61,390 nucleotides of DNA from the NCBI GenBank assembly GCA_031549195.1, contig JAVBQF010000002.1, positions 1 through 61,390 on the forward strand. Direction: 5' to 3'. Made by a program: the position numbers and the translations under genes. Of this stretch, positions 42,433 through 50,825 are shown piece by piece. Every line of letters starts with the position of its first letter. The first letter of the stretch is position 1. The notes beneath the pieces were generated by a model. The model saw only the letters and a program-made list of their open reading frames with translations, was not told the origin of the DNA and did not search any database. This stretch comes from JAVBQF01 sp031549195 (GTDB taxonomy: Bacteria; Bacillota_I; Bacilli_A; RF39; UBA660).

Positions 42433-43164
42433 TTGAGATATTTAATTAAATTTTCTTATGATGGCACTAATTTTTCAGGCTATCAAAAGCAACCTGGTAA
42501 AAGATGTGTTGAAAGTGAGTTTGAGAGAGCTTTATTCGATATTAATAATCATAAGAAGACTACTATTACTTCTTCTGGGAGAACTGATAGGGGTGTTCAT
42601 GCACTATGTCAAACAGCTCATTTTGACTTGGATATTGAGATAACACTTTATAAACTAAAGTGTGCATTAAATAGTTTATTGCCAGATGACATTCGTGTTT
42701 TTTCCACAGAAATAGTGGATAAAGACTTTCATGCTAGATACATGGTAAAAGAAAAGACTTATCAATATTTACTTAATACTGGTGAATATAATCCAGTAGA
42801 TAGGAATTATATCTATCAGCATTGTCATTCACTTGATATTAATAAGATGAATGAAGCAATTAATTATTTTATTGGTGGCCATAACTTTGTTAATTTTGTA
42901 TCTGAAGAAGCTGTAAAAAATAATTATGAGAGAACCATATTTGATGCATATATTAAAGTAGAAAATAATATAGTTAAATTTATATTTGTTGGTAATGGTT
43001 TTATGAAGTATCAAGTAAGAAATATGGTTGGTACGTTAATAAGTGTAGGGAAGAACATGTTAGACCCAATAGTAATTAAAGAAATGCTCGCGGGAACAAT
43101 TGATAAAAAATGCATTACAACAGCAAAAAGAGAAGGGTTATATCTTGTTGATGTCAAATATTAA
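42433..43164 (+). CDS. truA: tRNA pseudouridine(38-40) synthase TruA
   Basis: 243 residues. The start is TTG 42433, giving RYLIKFSYDGTNFSGYQKQP and preceded by AGGTGA inside the ecfT stop region; a GTG nine bases upstream lies on that binding site. The catalytic aspartate is D52 in SSGRTDRGVHAL. DFHARYMVKEKTYQY and GNGFMKYQVRNMVGTLISVG are the other family stretches. Modifies uridines 38-40 of tRNA anticodon arms. Cotranscribed with the ecf genes; followed by a terminator. Confidence 0.95.
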   Translation: MRYLIKFSYDGTNFSGYQKQPGKRCVESEFERALFDINNHKKTTITSSGRTDRGVHALCQTAHFDLDIEITLYKLKCALNSLLPDDIRVFSTEIVDKDFHARYMVKEKTYQYLLNTGEYNPVDRNYIYQHCHSLDINKMNEAINYFIGGHNFVNFVSEEAVKNNYERTIFDAYIKVENNIVKFIFVGNGFMKYQVRNMVGTLISVGKNMLDPIVIKEMLAGTIDKKCITTAKREGLYLVDVKY

Positions 43165-43180
43165 ATAGAATCATATATTA

Positions 43181-43203
43181 AAGGGTAGCAAAGCTACTTT
43201 TTT
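43181..43203 (+). terminator. intrinsic terminator after truA
   Basis: GTAGC (43185-43189), AAA loop, GCTAC (43193-43197), extended by G-T and A-T pairs into the six T's. Confidence 0.75.
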
Positions 43204-43237
43204 AATGCTATTTAAAGGAATTTTATACATATTTTAG

Positions 43238-43266
43238 TTGACATTAGCAATAGTATTTAGTATAAT
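43238..43266 (+). promoter_or_regulatory. consensus promoter of rplM-rpsI
   Basis: TTGACA (43238-43243), 17 bases, TATAAT (43261-43266): a perfect sigma-A-type promoter. Confidence 0.9.
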
Positions 43267-43272
43267 TTCAAT

Positions 43273-43342
43273 TGGTACATTTTATATCCCCACATAAGTT
43301 TAGCTGTGGGAAAGTTGAACTTAAGTAGAAGGAGAAAAAGAT
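43273..43342 (+). promoter_or_regulatory. leader of rplM-rpsI with hairpin (possible L13 leader)
   Basis: The 70-base leader contains CCCACA (43288-43293) pairing with TGTGGG (43305-43310) around a ten-base loop. Autoregulatory L13 leaders are known upstream of rplM in Bacillota; the position and hairpin fit, but I cannot confirm the family from memory. AGAAGGAG ends the leader. Confidence 0.5.
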
Positions 43343-43774
43343 ATGAAAAGTTTTATGCAAAAAAAAGAAACAGTAGAAAGAAAATGGTTTGTGATCGATG
43401 CAACTGGTGAATCACTAGGTAAGGTTGCAGTTAAAGCAGCACATATGCTTCGTGGTAAACATAAACCAACTTATACCCCAAATGTAGATTGTGGAGATAA
43501 TATTATAATAATTAATGCAAAAGACGTTAACTTAACTGGCAATAAGTTAGAAGATAAGCTTTATTATAATCACTCAGGATACGTAGGTGGAATGAGAATT
43601 AGAACTGCAAAAGTAATGAAAGAAAGTTATCCATGTGAAATGGTTGAAAGAGCTGTTAAAGGAATGCTTCCTCATAATAGATTGGGAAGAGCTATGTATA
43701 AAAAATTATTTGTTTATGCAGGAGCTGAACATCCACATGCAGCACAAAAACCAGAAGCTGTGGAAGTAAGATAG
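43343..43774 (+). CDS. rplM: 50S ribosomal protein L13
   Basis: 143 residues. RKWFVIDATGESLGKVAVKA, HMLRGKHKPTYTPNVDCGD and RAVKGMLPHNRLGRAMYKKL are diagnostic. Early 23S-binding protein. Own strong promoter and leader; rpsI follows nine bases later. Confidence 0.98.
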   Translation: MKSFMQKKETVERKWFVIDATGESLGKVAVKAAHMLRGKHKPTYTPNVDCGDNIIIINAKDVNLTGNKLEDKLYYNHSGYVGGMRIRTAKVMKESYPCEMVERAVKGMLPHNRLGRAMYKKLFVYAGAEHPHAAQKPEAVEVR

Positions 43775-43783
43775 GGAGGATTT

Positions 43784-44209
43784 ATGGCAAAGAGTAAGAA
43801 ACAAGGTTACTATGGAACTGGTAGAAGAAAAGCAAGTATTGCAAAAGTTTATTTAGTTTCAGGTAATGGCAAAATAACAATTAATGGTAAGCTAGCTAAT
43901 GAATATCTACCTTATGAGACTTTAATTATGGATTTAACTCAACCACTTGATTTAACTAATACTAGAGATATGTTCGATGTAGTAGTTGAAGTAAGTGGTG
44001 GTGGATTCACAGGTCAAACTGGAGCTATAAGATTAGGTATCACTAGAGCATTACTAGAATATGATTCAACAACTTCAAAAGATAGTGAAAATAACTTTAG
44101 AAAAGTACTTAAACCAGCTGGATTCATTACAAGAGATGCTAGAATCAAAGAAAGAAAGAAACCAGGATTGAAGAAAGCAAGACGTGCACCACAATTCTCA
44201 AAGAGATAA
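43784..44209 (+). CDS. rpsI: 30S ribosomal protein S9
   Basis: 141 residues. YYGTGRRKASIAKVYLVSGN start, VSGGGFTGQTGAIRLGITRA, and the basic end ERKKPGLKKARRAPQFSKR whose last Arg contacts P-site tRNA. TAGGGAGG upstream. Confidence 0.98.
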   Translation: MAKSKKQGYYGTGRRKASIAKVYLVSGNGKITINGKLANEYLPYETLIMDLTQPLDLTNTRDMFDVVVEVSGGGFTGQTGAIRLGITRALLEYDSTTSKDSENNFRKVLKPAGFITRDARIKERKKPGLKKARRAPQFSKR

Positions 44210-44225
44210 CATACTGTATAATTTT

Positions 44226-44250
44226 AAGACCTTTATTAAGGTCTTTTTTC
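44226..44250 (+). terminator. intrinsic terminator after rpsI
   Basis: AAGACCTT (44226-44233), TATT loop, AAGGTCTT (44238-44245), then T's. Confidence 0.9.
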
Positions 44251-44304
44251 TTGCTTATTTTTAAAAAGAGTTTATAATATATAGGAAGAAAAAAGAGGTG
44301 CATT

Positions 44305-45186
44305 ATGGAAAAGAAAAGGAAACAATTATTAAATTATATTAGGAAAGAACAGGCATATGATGAATTTGGTAATCCAAAGTATATAGAAGGTCAACCAGTA
44401 TATAATTGTTATTTTAAAGCCTTTGGTGGTGATAATAGTGAAGATGTTATTTTCCCTATTTGTGATTTAGAAGAAGGGAATACTGCTAAGTATGGAGTTT
44501 ATAGTAGTATTCAATCACTTAGTGTAGAACATGATATTATCTTTGATAATGCACCCAGTGGAGCAAGAGCAGTAAAAGTACCATTTTCTATGATGAATTC
44601 ACACTATGTAACCTTGAAGCGTGATTATGATAGAATAGGAGAACAGGGTGGTATTCAAATACTTCATCCTAATGATAGGATGAAGGCCTTATATAGCCCA
44701 AAGTATAGGGAATATATGGATTATAGACCATTGCTTATATATGCTGGAAGAGATAGATCAAAATCAAATCCAAACTGTATAGATGACAGATTTGGGGTAT
44801 ACTATCATTTGTTTGTAAATGCTGTTACTGGTGACCTATCTACTGCAGTTGTATCAGAAGCAGCAGGAAGGGTAGAAGAAAGTGGTATGCTTTCTGATGA
44901 AATGAGAATTGTAGGTTATTATGGCTCTATGGAGGAACTATTAGATAGTAATAATATTATCTGTAGAAGAAAAAGAGGAAAAATAGTACCTCTTTCAGAC
45001 GATCCAGAACAGATTAGAGATGAATATAATTGGGAGCTTTTACATCAAGATGGCATTGATTTAGTTTCTGTAGAAGCGGCTAAAAAATTAGTATTTGAAA
45101 AATATAAACCATTACAATTAAAAAATGAGAAAAGAGGAATAATGTACTTAATTAAATCAATTGTTCATAAAGGTGTTGCAAGTTAA
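44305..45186 (+). CDS. hypothetical protein, 293 aa
   Basis: Not recognised. A soluble protein without signal peptide or membrane helices; ATG follows AGAGGTG. Recognisable stretches are YNCYFKAFGGDNSEDVIFPI, a central LLIYAGRDRSKSNPNCIDDR with GVYYHLFVNAVTGDLSTAVV, and MSDEMRIVGYYGSMEELL-like text near 220. The middle looks alpha/beta; there is no P-loop and no metal-binding cluster visible. It occupies the place between rpsI and cwlD where Bacillus has other small genes, and has its own terminator. Confidence 0.55.
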   Translation: MEKKRKQLLNYIRKEQAYDEFGNPKYIEGQPVYNCYFKAFGGDNSEDVIFPICDLEEGNTAKYGVYSSIQSLSVEHDIIFDNAPSGARAVKVPFSMMNSHYVTLKRDYDRIGEQGGIQILHPNDRMKALYSPKYREYMDYRPLLIYAGRDRSKSNPNCIDDRFGVYYHLFVNAVTGDLSTAVVSEAAGRVEESGMLSDEMRIVGYYGSMEELLDSNNIICRRKRGKIVPLSDDPEQIRDEYNWELLHQDGIDLVSVEAAKKLVFEKYKPLQLKNEKRGIMYLIKSIVHKGVAS

Positions 45187-45199
45187 TTATAAATAAAAT

Positions 45200-45220
45200 G
45201 AACTATATAGTTCTTTTTTT
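45200..45220 (+). terminator. intrinsic terminator before the cwlD-like gene
   Basis: GAACTA (45200-45205) and TAGTTC (45208-45213) form a palindrome, followed by seven T's. Confidence 0.7.
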
Positions 45221-45254
45221 ATTTGTATGAATATAATTAAACAGGTGACTATAT

Positions 45255-45932
45255 ATGAATAAATATATAATACTTGTCTTAACAGTAGTAGTAATACTAT
45301 TGGTTACAATTAGCCCTAAACTAGAGCCAGTTTTAATAACAGAGCCATTATTTGGTAAAGTTATATTTGTTGATGCTGGTCATGGTGGGAGAGATCCAGG
45401 TACTATTTATGGCACTATATATGAAAAGGATATTAATTTAGAAATAGCTAAAATTTTAGAACAAAAATTAACGTCACTTGGTGCAATAGTGTATATGACT
45501 AGGGAAAGTGATGTTGATTTATCAAGTAAATATGATAAATTAAAAAAAAGAGGAGACTTATATAGGCGCTTGCTAATGATAGATAATAAGGATACTAAGA
45601 CAGATATTTATTTATCAATACATATTAATTGGTATCGTAACTCTTATTGGAGTGGCGCTGAAATTTTATACAATAAAGTTAATCATAATAATAAGATACT
45701 AGCAGAATTTATTTTTGATAGTTTAAAAAATGATTTAAAAACAAAAAGAAGTGTTAAAGAAACAACACTCTATATGTATAGGAATGCCAAGACACCAGGG
45801 GTATTAATAGAGTGTGGCTTCTTATCTAATGCTAATGAAAGATACTTGTTGAGGCAAAGGGAGTATCAAGAAAAATTAGCAATCTCTATAACTAATGGTG
45901 TAATAAAATATTTTAAAAATAAAGAAGGCTAA
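45255..45932 (+). CDS. N-acetylmuramoyl-L-alanine amidase, CwlD-like
   Basis: 225 residues: N-terminal membrane anchor or uncleaved signal (about 5-20), then one Amidase_3 domain. Zinc ligands H43 (DAGHGG), E57 (YEKDINLE) and H123 (SIHINWY); catalytic E186 (LIECGFLSN). It cleaves the amide between muramic acid and the peptide stem. Size, single domain, N-terminal anchor and location after rplM-rpsI all match CwlD, which makes muramic-delta-lactam in the spore cortex of Bacillus; whether this organism sporulates cannot be told here. Its stop codon overlaps the stop of the opposing gene by two bases. Confidence 0.85.
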   Translation: MNKYIILVLTVVVILLVTISPKLEPVLITEPLFGKVIFVDAGHGGRDPGTIYGTIYEKDINLEIAKILEQKLTSLGAIVYMTRESDVDLSSKYDKLKKRGDLYRRLLMIDNKDTKTDIYLSIHINWYRNSYWSGAEILYNKVNHNNKILAEFIFDSLKNDLKTKRSVKETTLYMYRNAKTPGVLIECGFLSNANERYLLRQREYQEKLAISITNGVIKYFKNKEG

Positions 45933-45959
45933 TATTCAAAATATTTAGCCTCCTTTTTT
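45926..45959. terminator. terminator between the convergent cwlD-like and phospholipase-like genes
   Basis: AGGCTAA (45926-45932) pairs with TTAGCCT (45945-45951), then T's at 45954-45959. It includes both stop codons. Confidence 0.7.
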
Positions 45960-46915
45960 AAACTGCAATCAATACCAGTTTCATAAGATTTGTTTTCATA
46001 TAGCTTTTCTAAATTAACTTCTTTATCCTTATATAAATAATCATTAACACTATTAATTATTCCTATACATTCTTTTTTAGCATCATTATAAATATCTTCA
46101 AATGAACTGTTAGAGAATATAGATTTATCAGCAGGGTTATACCATGTTAAATGCTCTTTATTAAGAAACTTTTCAGCATTCTTTGGCTTATAATGATAAG
46201 ATAAAAACTTTGAATGTAATACATTTTTTGGCATTATAAAATCGAATATATAGTATAGACCTTTCATAAGTGATAATGGATCATATCTTAAGTATTTGAA
46301 TATGAATTTCATATCTTTAATTGAGTTCCAATAATATTTGTGGAAGTCATTAAAACTATAAATGTCTTCATATATCTCATTTACTAGTCTAATTAAACTT
46401 TTATCTAATTTTTTGATACATAAACATTCTTTGTAATGCTTATAATTATATGCTTTTATATGTTCTCTTTCTTCTATCATAACTTGATCAATATAAGCTT
46501 CCATTTCATGGTGTTTCGCATTGTATTTCCAGGTTTCTTTTTGATCCTTTTCTACTTTCCCAGTCTTATATATAATAAAGGGATGAGCATAACTATCGAG
46601 TATATAATGGGCAATCAAGCCATATAGAAAAGCAATTACACTAGGATTATTTTGATAGTTATATTTTTTTATATTCTTTGTTAAAGTAACAAGAAACTTA
46701 CCGGTTTCATTATTATGGAAAGTTACTGTAAATTCTCTTATATCATGGCTTTTTTTCTTATAGAATTTTAAAATATCATAGAAATTAAATGGATCCATAC
46801 TTTGAGCATAAACCTTATATTCATTTGTATGATTTTCTAAGAATATTTTTGTTTTAGTATCTAATTTATTTAAAACATCCATAGCAAAATATGAATGTGT
46901 TACTGTACTTGGCAT
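45929..46915 (-). CDS. zinc-dependent phospholipase C-like protein
   Basis: 328 residues. The start ATG (46915) lies after GAGGTG; an in-frame TTG 12 bases upstream coincides with that site. The N-terminus MPSTVTHSYFAMDVL, the Asp-containing AQSMDPFNFYD and LYGLIAHYILDSYAHPF followed later by NAKHHEMEAYID supply the His and Asp residues that bind zinc in the pfam00882-type phospholipase C family. There is no signal peptide, so it may be cytoplasmic rather than a secreted toxin; many Bacillota have such proteins of unknown role. Convergent with the cwlD-like gene. Confidence 0.75.
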   Translation of the reverse strand: MPSTVTHSYFAMDVLNKLDTKTKIFLENHTNEYKVYAQSMDPFNFYDILKFYKKKSHDIREFTVTFHNNETGKFLVTLTKNIKKYNYQNNPSVIAFLYGLIAHYILDSYAHPFIIYKTGKVEKDQKETWKYNAKHHEMEAYIDQVMIEEREHIKAYNYKHYKECLCIKKLDKSLIRLVNEIYEDIYSFNDFHKYYWNSIKDMKFIFKYLRYDPLSLMKGLYYIFDFIMPKNVLHSKFLSYHYKPKNAEKFLNKEHLTWYNPADKSIFSNSSFEDIYNDAKKECIGIINSVNDYLYKDKEVNLEKLYENKSYETGIDCSLKKEAKYFEY

Positions 46916-46985
46916 AAAACACCTCAATTCTTTACAATTATATCACACAATTTCACTAATTTTTCATTCATTGTCAGCTTTAGTA

Positions 46986-46994
46986 TGCTATAAT
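46986..46994 (+). promoter_or_regulatory. extended -10 promoter of the Abi_2-htrA pair
   Basis: TGC directly before TATAAT (46989-46994), 19 bases before the start codon. No good -35 box at normal spacing. Confidence 0.5.
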
Positions 46995-47012
46995 TTATAC
47001 TAGGTGAGTACT

Positions 47013-47951
47013 ATGGGTGACAAACAATTTAAAAACTTAGATGAGCAAATTGCAATATTTAGATATAAAGGACTTGTTATAAATGATGTTGAGTACGCTA
47101 AAAAGGTATTATTACGTGAAAATTACTTTTTTTTAAGTGGCTATAGACATCTTTTTATGAAGTCTACAAATACAAAACAATATATAGACGGTACAACATT
47201 TGAAGAGCTTTATAGTCTGTTTTTATTTGATAGAGAATTTAGAAATATAATATTTAAAAATTTGCTTATAATAGAAAATAATGCTAAATCAATTATTTCA
47301 TATCAATTATCTAAAAAATATGGTTATAAGGAGAATGATTACTTAAAACCTTATAACTTTGATACCTCTTATGATAAAACGCGACAAGTAAATGACCTTA
47401 TTAGAAAGATGAAAAAGCAAATACGTGCCAATGGTGGCCAACATTCTGCTACAATGCATTATATGAATAATTATGGTTATATACCACTTTGGGTATTGGT
47501 GAAGGTCTTATCATTTGGAATAATTAGTGAACTTTATTCCATACTAAAGATGGAAGATAGGGTATCGATTGCACAAATATATGATTTAGATGTAGATACT
47601 TATACTAACTATTTACCATTACTTGCTAATTATAGAAATCTTTGTGCTCATGAAGATATACTTTATGAGAATAAAACACAACGTTTTATAGATGACACAA
47701 TATACCATTTAATGCTTAATATTGAGACTGTTAATGATGAATATATTTATGGTAAAAATGACTTGTTCGCACTTATTATTATAATGAGAGAGTTATTAAG
47801 TAGTGTTGAGATTAAAAATATGGTAATTGAAATAAGTAGGGTAATAGATAATTTATCTATAAATTTAAGAAGTATTCCAATTGGAAAGGTATTAGACAGA
47901 ATGGGATTTCCTCATAATTGGAAAGATATTGCAAATATAGAAAAGGAGTGA
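47013..47951 (+). CDS. Abi_2 family (AbiD/AbiF-like) HEPN protein
   Basis: 312 residues, start ATG 47013 after TAGGTGAG. The N-terminal half carries the Abi_2 signature: LLRENYFFLSGYRHLF (34-48), TTFEELYSLFLFDREFR (61-77) and an IENNAKSIISYQLSKKYG helix. The C-terminal half has the HEPN motif ANYRNLCAHE with R208 and H213 (R-x4-H), the catalytic pair of HEPN ribonucleases. Abi_2 proteins abort phage infection in Lactococcus; HEPN members cut RNA. The gene is followed after four bases by htrA, with a shared transcript, an uncommon pairing. Confidence 0.85.
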   Translation: MGDKQFKNLDEQIAIFRYKGLVINDVEYAKKVLLRENYFFLSGYRHLFMKSTNTKQYIDGTTFEELYSLFLFDREFRNIIFKNLLIIENNAKSIISYQLSKKYGYKENDYLKPYNFDTSYDKTRQVNDLIRKMKKQIRANGGQHSATMHYMNNYGYIPLWVLVKVLSFGIISELYSILKMEDRVSIAQIYDLDVDTYTNYLPLLANYRNLCAHEDILYENKTQRFIDDTIYHLMLNIETVNDEYIYGKNDLFALIIIMRELLSSVEIKNMVIEISRVIDNLSINLRSIPIGKVLDRMGFPHNWKDIANIEKE

Positions 47952-47955
47952 TGCT

Positions 47956-49074
47956 ATGAAAAATAAAATTATTACTTGGATAGTTGTCTTTACGGCATTT
48001 ATAGGTGGTGGACTTACCACATATGCATTGCTTGAAGGACCATTAAAAGATAAAGATGATAATACAAAAGTAGTAGATAACAGTACTGTTAATAATAGTA
48101 AGGACTATGACAATACTTTAATTGTTAATAATAGTGGTATCAGTAATTCTGTTGCTAAGGTATATGATTCAGTTGTTTTAATTGAAAACTACCAAAGAAA
48201 TAAGCTAGCAGGAACTGGTAGTGGATTTGTTTATAAAAAAGATAGTCAATATGGCTATATAATGACTAATTATCATGTTATAGATGGTGCTAATACATTA
48301 AAGGTTTTAAATAGTAAAGATACTAAAATAGATGCTACTGTACTTGGTGGAGATGAATATTTGGATATAGCTATTATTAGGATTCCAGCCGCTTCTGTAG
48401 TTAGTGTTGCAACAATTGGAAATACTAAGGATTTGAGCTTAGGTGATGTTGTGTTTGCAATTGGATCTCCAGTAGGGGAAGAATACTTTAATACTGTTAC
48501 AAATGGTATTATTTCAGGGCTTAATAGAAAAGTAACTGTAAGTGTAAAATCAACATCAGACTGGATACAAGAAGTGCTACAAGTGGATGCTGCAATTAAT
48601 CCTGGAAATAGTGGTGGGCCGTTATTAAACTTCAATGGAGAAGTAATTGGAATAAACTCTCTTAAACTAGTTGATTCTACCATTGAGAGTATGGGATTTG
48701 CAATAAAAGTTGAAGATGCTATGAAACACGTTGCAGAATTAGAAGCTGGAAATAAAATTGAAAGACCACTTCTTGGAATAAATCATCTAAATGCTACTGA
48801 TACTTATTCACTATCTAGAAATGGCATCACTATAAGCAGTAGCATTGAATATGGAATAGTAGTAGTGTCAGTAGTGGAAGACAGTGGTGCTTCTAAATCA
48901 GACCTCAAAAAGGGAGATGTTATTATTAAAATTAATGAGGATAAGGTTATTAATACAGCTTATCTAAAATATTTATTATATAAATATAATACTACTGATA
49001 CTATTAAAGTTACTTATTTAAGAGATGGTAAAGAGTACACAACTGATGTGACATTAACTAAGAATAGCGATTAA
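47956..49074 (+). CDS. HtrA/DegP-type serine protease with PDZ domain
   Basis: 372 residues: membrane anchor (about 5-25), Asn/Asp-rich linker to about 60, trypsin-like domain with H107 (TNYHVID), D137 (EYLDIAI) and S219 (GNSGGPL), then one PDZ domain (about 265-370; GIVVVSVVEDSGASKSDLKK). Extracytoplasmic quality-control protease for misfolded or secreted proteins. The ATG follows AAAGGAGTG located in the end of the Abi_2 gene. A strong terminator follows. Confidence 0.93.
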   Translation: MKNKIITWIVVFTAFIGGGLTTYALLEGPLKDKDDNTKVVDNSTVNNSKDYDNTLIVNNSGISNSVAKVYDSVVLIENYQRNKLAGTGSGFVYKKDSQYGYIMTNYHVIDGANTLKVLNSKDTKIDATVLGGDEYLDIAIIRIPAASVVSVATIGNTKDLSLGDVVFAIGSPVGEEYFNTVTNGIISGLNRKVTVSVKSTSDWIQEVLQVDAAINPGNSGGPLLNFNGEVIGINSLKLVDSTIESMGFAIKVEDAMKHVAELEAGNKIERPLLGINHLNATDTYSLSRNGITISSSIEYGIVVVSVVEDSGASKSDLKKGDVIIKINEDKVINTAYLKYLLYKYNTTDTIKVTYLRDGKEYTTDVTLTKNSD

Positions 49075-49103
49075 AAGATGGATAGTGCCATCTTTTTCTT
49101 TTA
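49074..49103 (+). terminator. intrinsic terminator after htrA
   Basis: AAAGATGG (49074-49081), ATAGTG loop, CCATCTTT (49088-49095), then T's. Confidence 0.85.
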
Positions 49104-49177
49104 TTAAGACTTTTAAATTTACACAAATTGCAATGAGTGATAAAATATATATATAATTATTAGAAAGACGTGATATC

Positions 49178-50821
49178 TTGAAATTAAAGAAAAATACATT
49201 TGTACAAGGAGCATTTATTGCTACTCTTGGTATAGTTATAAGTAAAATACTAGGAATTCTATATGTAATTCCTTTTTATCATATAATTGGAGAATCAAAT
49301 GGTTCATTATATGGATATGCATATACCGTCTATAATTTATTCTTAATGTTAGCGTCTATTGGGTTTCCTTTAGGTATGAGTAAAATAATAAGTGAGTATA
49401 CGGCTCTTGGTTATTATCATTCAAAAGAAAAAGCCTATAAGTTAATTACTAAAGTTTCATTAATAGTTAGTTTAGTGATGTTTTTAGTACTTATGTTATT
49501 CGCACCTGTTTTGGCAAAACTTATAATTGGCAATATAACTAACGGAGATAGTATGAGGGATATTTCTTTTGTAATAAGGGCTATATCAACGGCTATTTTA
49601 ATAGTCCCATATTTAGCTATTGCAAGGGGATATCTTCAGGGTCATAAGTTTATCGCACCAACAAGTTATAGTCAGATAATAGAACAGTTTATAAGGGTAA
49701 TCATAATTCTTGTAGGTAGTTATATATTTTTAAATGTATTTCAACTACCTATTAGATATGTAATAGGGATAGCGCTGTTTGGCGCTACTATTGGAGCATT
49801 AGGTTCACTTTTATATATTTTATATAAGATTAAGAAGAATAAGAAGGAATTACAAGTTGAAGAAGAAATAAAAGAGGAAGAAAAAAGTATTACTAATAAG
49901 ATAATATTAAAGAAAATGTTAATGTATTCTGCTCCTTTTATAATGATTTCTATCACTACTTCCATATATGAATTTATTGGAATAATGACTATCAATAGAA
50001 CTATGGTAGAAATACTTGGATATACAGCAATGGAAGCAAAGGGTGTTGTTGCAGTACTTACTACATGGGGCAGCAAACTTAATAGTATTGTTCAAAGCAT
50101 CAGTGCTGGGATTATTACAAGTCTAATACCAGCAATTACATATAGCTATGCTAAAAAGCACTTTGATGATGTTAAGCATAAGATTAATCAAACCATACAA
50201 GTATATATTTATGTAGCATTACCTCTTACAGTATTGTTGAGTCTTTTATCAAGTCCAGTATTTTATGCATTTTATGGTGCTAATACATGGGGACCTGTTG
50301 TGTTTAAGTTTTCAATTTTTTTAGCGTTCTTTGGTGGACTTGCAAATACAACAGTTATTATGCTTCAATCATTTAATAAGTATAAAATGGTGTTTATAAG
50401 CTTAATTGCAGGTGTATTACTTAATGCGGTACTTAATATCCCATTTATGATGCTTGTTGAAAAAATAGGCTTTTATGGCTTTTATGGTGCTATATTGTCA
50501 TCTCTAATTTGTTATTCAATATCATCAATAATAGCAATTTTGTATATGCGAAAAGTAGTTAGTGTTAGGTATAGTGAAACATTTAAAGTAACCATGAAAA
50601 TTTTGGGTGCTATAGCTATAATGAGTGGGGTAATATTAGGAATGAAATATGTTGTACCATTTAATATTACAGGTAGATTTAATGCTATTTTATTATCGAC
50701 ATTATATGGAATAGTTGGTTTAATAATATATATATTTATTACTTATAAAACTAATGTAATAAGTCATGTATTTGGTGATGAATTTATTGGTAAATTAGCA
50801 AATAAATTTAAAAGGAGGTAA
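49178..50821 (+). CDS. MOP-family flippase, MurJ/SpoVB-like
   Basis: 547 residues with about 14 membrane segments. The start KKNTFVQGAFIATLGIVISK, GYAYTVYNLFLMLASIGFPL and AIARGYLQGHKFIAPTSYSQ are the hallmarks of the Gram-positive MurJ (YtgP)/SpoVB group, which flips lipid II or related lipid-linked wall precursors to the outside. The start codon is TTG 49178 after AAAGACGTGAT. Whether it is the housekeeping lipid II flippase or a spore or glycan relative cannot be decided. It directly precedes a FemABX gene by four bases, which fits a role in wall synthesis. Confidence 0.85.
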   Translation: MKLKKNTFVQGAFIATLGIVISKILGILYVIPFYHIIGESNGSLYGYAYTVYNLFLMLASIGFPLGMSKIISEYTALGYYHSKEKAYKLITKVSLIVSLVMFLVLMLFAPVLAKLIIGNITNGDSMRDISFVIRAISTAILIVPYLAIARGYLQGHKFIAPTSYSQIIEQFIRVIIILVGSYIFLNVFQLPIRYVIGIALFGATIGALGSLLYILYKIKKNKKELQVEEEIKEEEKSITNKIILKKMLMYSAPFIMISITTSIYEFIGIMTINRTMVEILGYTAMEAKGVVAVLTTWGSKLNSIVQSISAGIITSLIPAITYSYAKKHFDDVKHKINQTIQVYIYVALPLTVLLSLLSSPVFYAFYGANTWGPVVFKFSIFLAFFGGLANTTVIMLQSFNKYKMVFISLIAGVLLNAVLNIPFMMLVEKIGFYGFYGAILSSLICYSISSIIAILYMRKVVSVRYSETFKVTMKILGAIAIMSGVILGMKYVVPFNITGRFNAILLSTLYGIVGLIIYIFITYKTNVISHVFGDEFIGKLANKFKRR

Positions 50822-50825
50822 TATT

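Noticed and set aside
48273..48683. A 136-codon minus-strand frame opposite htrA
   Set aside because: It lies fully within a clearly assigned protease gene and shows no translation signals.
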